From: Spiractinospora alimapuensis
GTDB taxonomy: Bacteria > Actinomycetota > Actinomycetes > Streptosporangiales > Streptosporangiaceae
Reading direction: 5' to 3'
DNA: 64,000 nt
Assembly (NCBI RefSeq): GCF_018437505.1
Contig: NZ_CP072467.1
Location: 1,736,001 to 1,800,000 of the forward strand
Shown here piece by piece: positions 62,838-64,000 of this stretch (within the stretch, counting starts at the first letter, position 1; each line of letters starts with the position of its first letter). The translations under genes and the position numbers were made by a program. The notes below the pieces were generated by a model. The model saw only the letters and a program-made list of their open reading frames with translations, was not told the origin of the DNA and did not search any database.

Positions 62838-64000
62838 ATGCAGACCCAGTTCCCCCCTGAGGAAACCGACAGGTTCGAAGAGACGGTCCGTGCTCTGGTG
62901 CGGTTGTGCACGGAATGGGCCGCGTCCCGACGCCGGCCGCTCCCCGACGAGGCGACGATCCACAACGCCTGCGATCAACGCCAGCACTTCACCGACGGAC
63001 GGTACGCGCATTGGACTCCGTCACTGCTGCGGGAACTGCTGCTGGAGTGGTTTCCCCGGCACGCCGTCACGGCCGAAGGGCAGTGGCCGCTGGTGGTTCC
63101 CAGCCTGCGCACGTGGTTCGACTTCCTCGAGGACCAGGGTCTGCTCGATCCACGTGGGGCGTCGGTGGACGAGCTCACGGCCGAACTCGACGCGCTCGCC
63201 GAGCCGTTCCTCAAGGCGATGGCCATGAGCGGCCCGGACAGCGCTCCCCGACTGCTGGCCGGCACCATGCTGGACCGCGGGGTCGACCCAACGGACGCCG
63301 ACTCCGCCCAGCGCTACCTCGACAACGTGCGGGACACGCGTGGCGGCCTGGACGAACTACGGCTGACCCTGGCCTCCACCCGGGGACTCGACCAGCAGGA
63401 CGGTGGCCGCTATCTCACCCAACCACCGGTGTGGCTGCCAGCCCGGGAGGAACTCGAGGCCGAGGCGGCGCGTTCACCGGTGGTACGTCAGCTACTCCTC
63501 CTCCACCGGTGGCTCGGCAGGGACGGGCGGGCCCTCACGCGCACCGGGCGGATTCGTCCCGTCGACGCCATGGAGGTCGCGCACCGTCTGCGGCTGCGCG
63601 AGCCGGCGCTCGCCGAGGGCCAACTGCGTACCTCCGCCCGGCTCCCTCGCCTGAACCGCTTGGTGGACTGGGCGCGCCGCGTACGGGTGGCGCGGACGCG
63701 GCACAACCGCCTCATGCCGGTTCGAGCGGCGCGGCGCCTGCACGGGGACCCGTTCGAACTGTTCGCGCGGGCCCTGTGCGCGCTCCCCCGCATGCAGGAG
63801 TCGATCTGTGGGCCGGACCTGCCCAAGCCGCGTCAGGCGTTCTTCCCTGACCTGGTGTGGCTGGCGCTGTCGCTGATGTACGGTCACCCGCACGCCGGCG
63901 TCTCCCGCGAGGTGATGGAGGAGTCGATCTGGGCCTCCTACGCCGACCGGCACGGTGTGGACGAACTCGATGACGACCCGACACACGTCGCGTTCTCTCG
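62838..64000 (+). CDS. Uncharacterised protein (3' end outside window)
   Basis: At least 387 residues, soluble, with no transmembrane segments. The N-terminal 120 residues include RFEETVRALVRLCTEWAA and WTPSLLRELLLEWFPRH. A later stretch has WLGRDGRALTRTGRIRP and then RLNRLVDWARRVRVARTRHNRL, which looks like the paired helical/winged pattern seen in several actinobacterial proteins linked to plasmid pRiA4b ORF-3-like families. I do not assign a family. The start is the ATG at 62838 with only a weak ribosome site. It follows the deleted SWIM-VWA region and may be the surviving distal gene of that cluster. Confidence 0.7.
   Translation, partial: MQTQFPPEETDRFEETVRALVRLCTEWAASRRRPLPDEATIHNACDQRQHFTDGRYAHWTPSLLRELLLEWFPRHAVTAEGQWPLVVPSLRTWFDFLEDQGLLDPRGASVDELTAELDALAEPFLKAMAMSGPDSAPRLLAGTMLDRGVDPTDADSAQRYLDNVRDTRGGLDELRLTLASTRGLDQQDGGRYLTQPPVWLPAREELEAEAARSPVVRQLLLLHRWLGRDGRALTRTGRIRPVDAMEVAHRLRLREPALAEGQLRTSARLPRLNRLVDWARRVRVARTRHNRLMPVRAARRLHGDPFELFARALCALPRMQESICGPDLPKPRQAFFPDLVWLALSLMYGHPHAGVSREVMEESIWASYADRHGVDELDDDPTHVAFS

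Overview
This 64 kb window comes from a high-GC actinobacterium. The organism call is inference from gene order and codon use: GTG and TTG starts are common, third codon positions are almost always G or C, IF2 carries a long Gly/Pro/Arg-rich N-terminus, and menA, DUF4439, a Cvn-type GTPase and leaderless TAGCGT-type promoters are present. The closest fit is a Nocardiopsis-like member of the Streptosporangiales. No rRNA or tRNA gene was seen.

Positions 1-27650 are conserved chromosome core. Going right to left on the minus strand they hold rimP-nusA-ylxR-infB-DUF503-rbfA-truB-ribF-rpsO-pnp-M16 peptidase-TRM11-type methyltransferase, a membrane protein and dapB, then dapA-rnj-ftsK (ftsK is cut by the left edge). 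A short plus-strand block (acetyltransferase, menA, an OmpA-domain lipoprotein-like protein and a PIN-toxin fragment) sits between dapA and dapB. Nearly every core transcription unit ends in a strong hairpin. A Tat lipoprotein/DUF4439 pair faces proS, which is followed by a spermidine-synthase-like gene.

Positions 27650-28815 are a decayed stretch with a degenerate Clp_N-domain gene and a 75-bp near-identical copy of an internal pnp segment. An EamA transporter follows, then a complete but divergent cytochrome bd set, cydABDC (30.0-35.9 kb).

Positions 36.7-40.5 kb hold a fused homocysteine methyltransferase/methylenetetrahydrofolate reductase gene coupled to a PucR-type regulator, with two operator-like palindromes upstream. 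From 41.5 to 61.4 kb every gene is on the minus strand: carbamate kinase and a barbiturase/cyanuric-acid-hydrolase family enzyme; ATP-dependent hydantoinase/oxoprolinase HyuA-HyuB with an NmrA-like protein; a frameshifted sensor kinase with its response regulator and an XRE protein; SecA2; a lone Cvn-type GTPase; a CoxG/CoxL/CoxS/CoxM molybdenum hydroxylase; and a uracil/xanthine (NCS2) permease. Together, a permease, a molybdenum hydroxylase, a barbiturase and a carbamate kinase suggest oxidative catabolism of uracil or a related cyclic amide. This is a hypothesis, not a demonstrated pathway.

The accessory part carries several scars: a relic type I-E-like CRISPR array near 44.2 kb, a deletion that left only the first codons of a SWIM zinc-finger gene and the last third of a VWA gene (61.8-62.6 kb), and the frameshifted kinase near 51.82 kb. 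The window ends inside an unrecognised gene.
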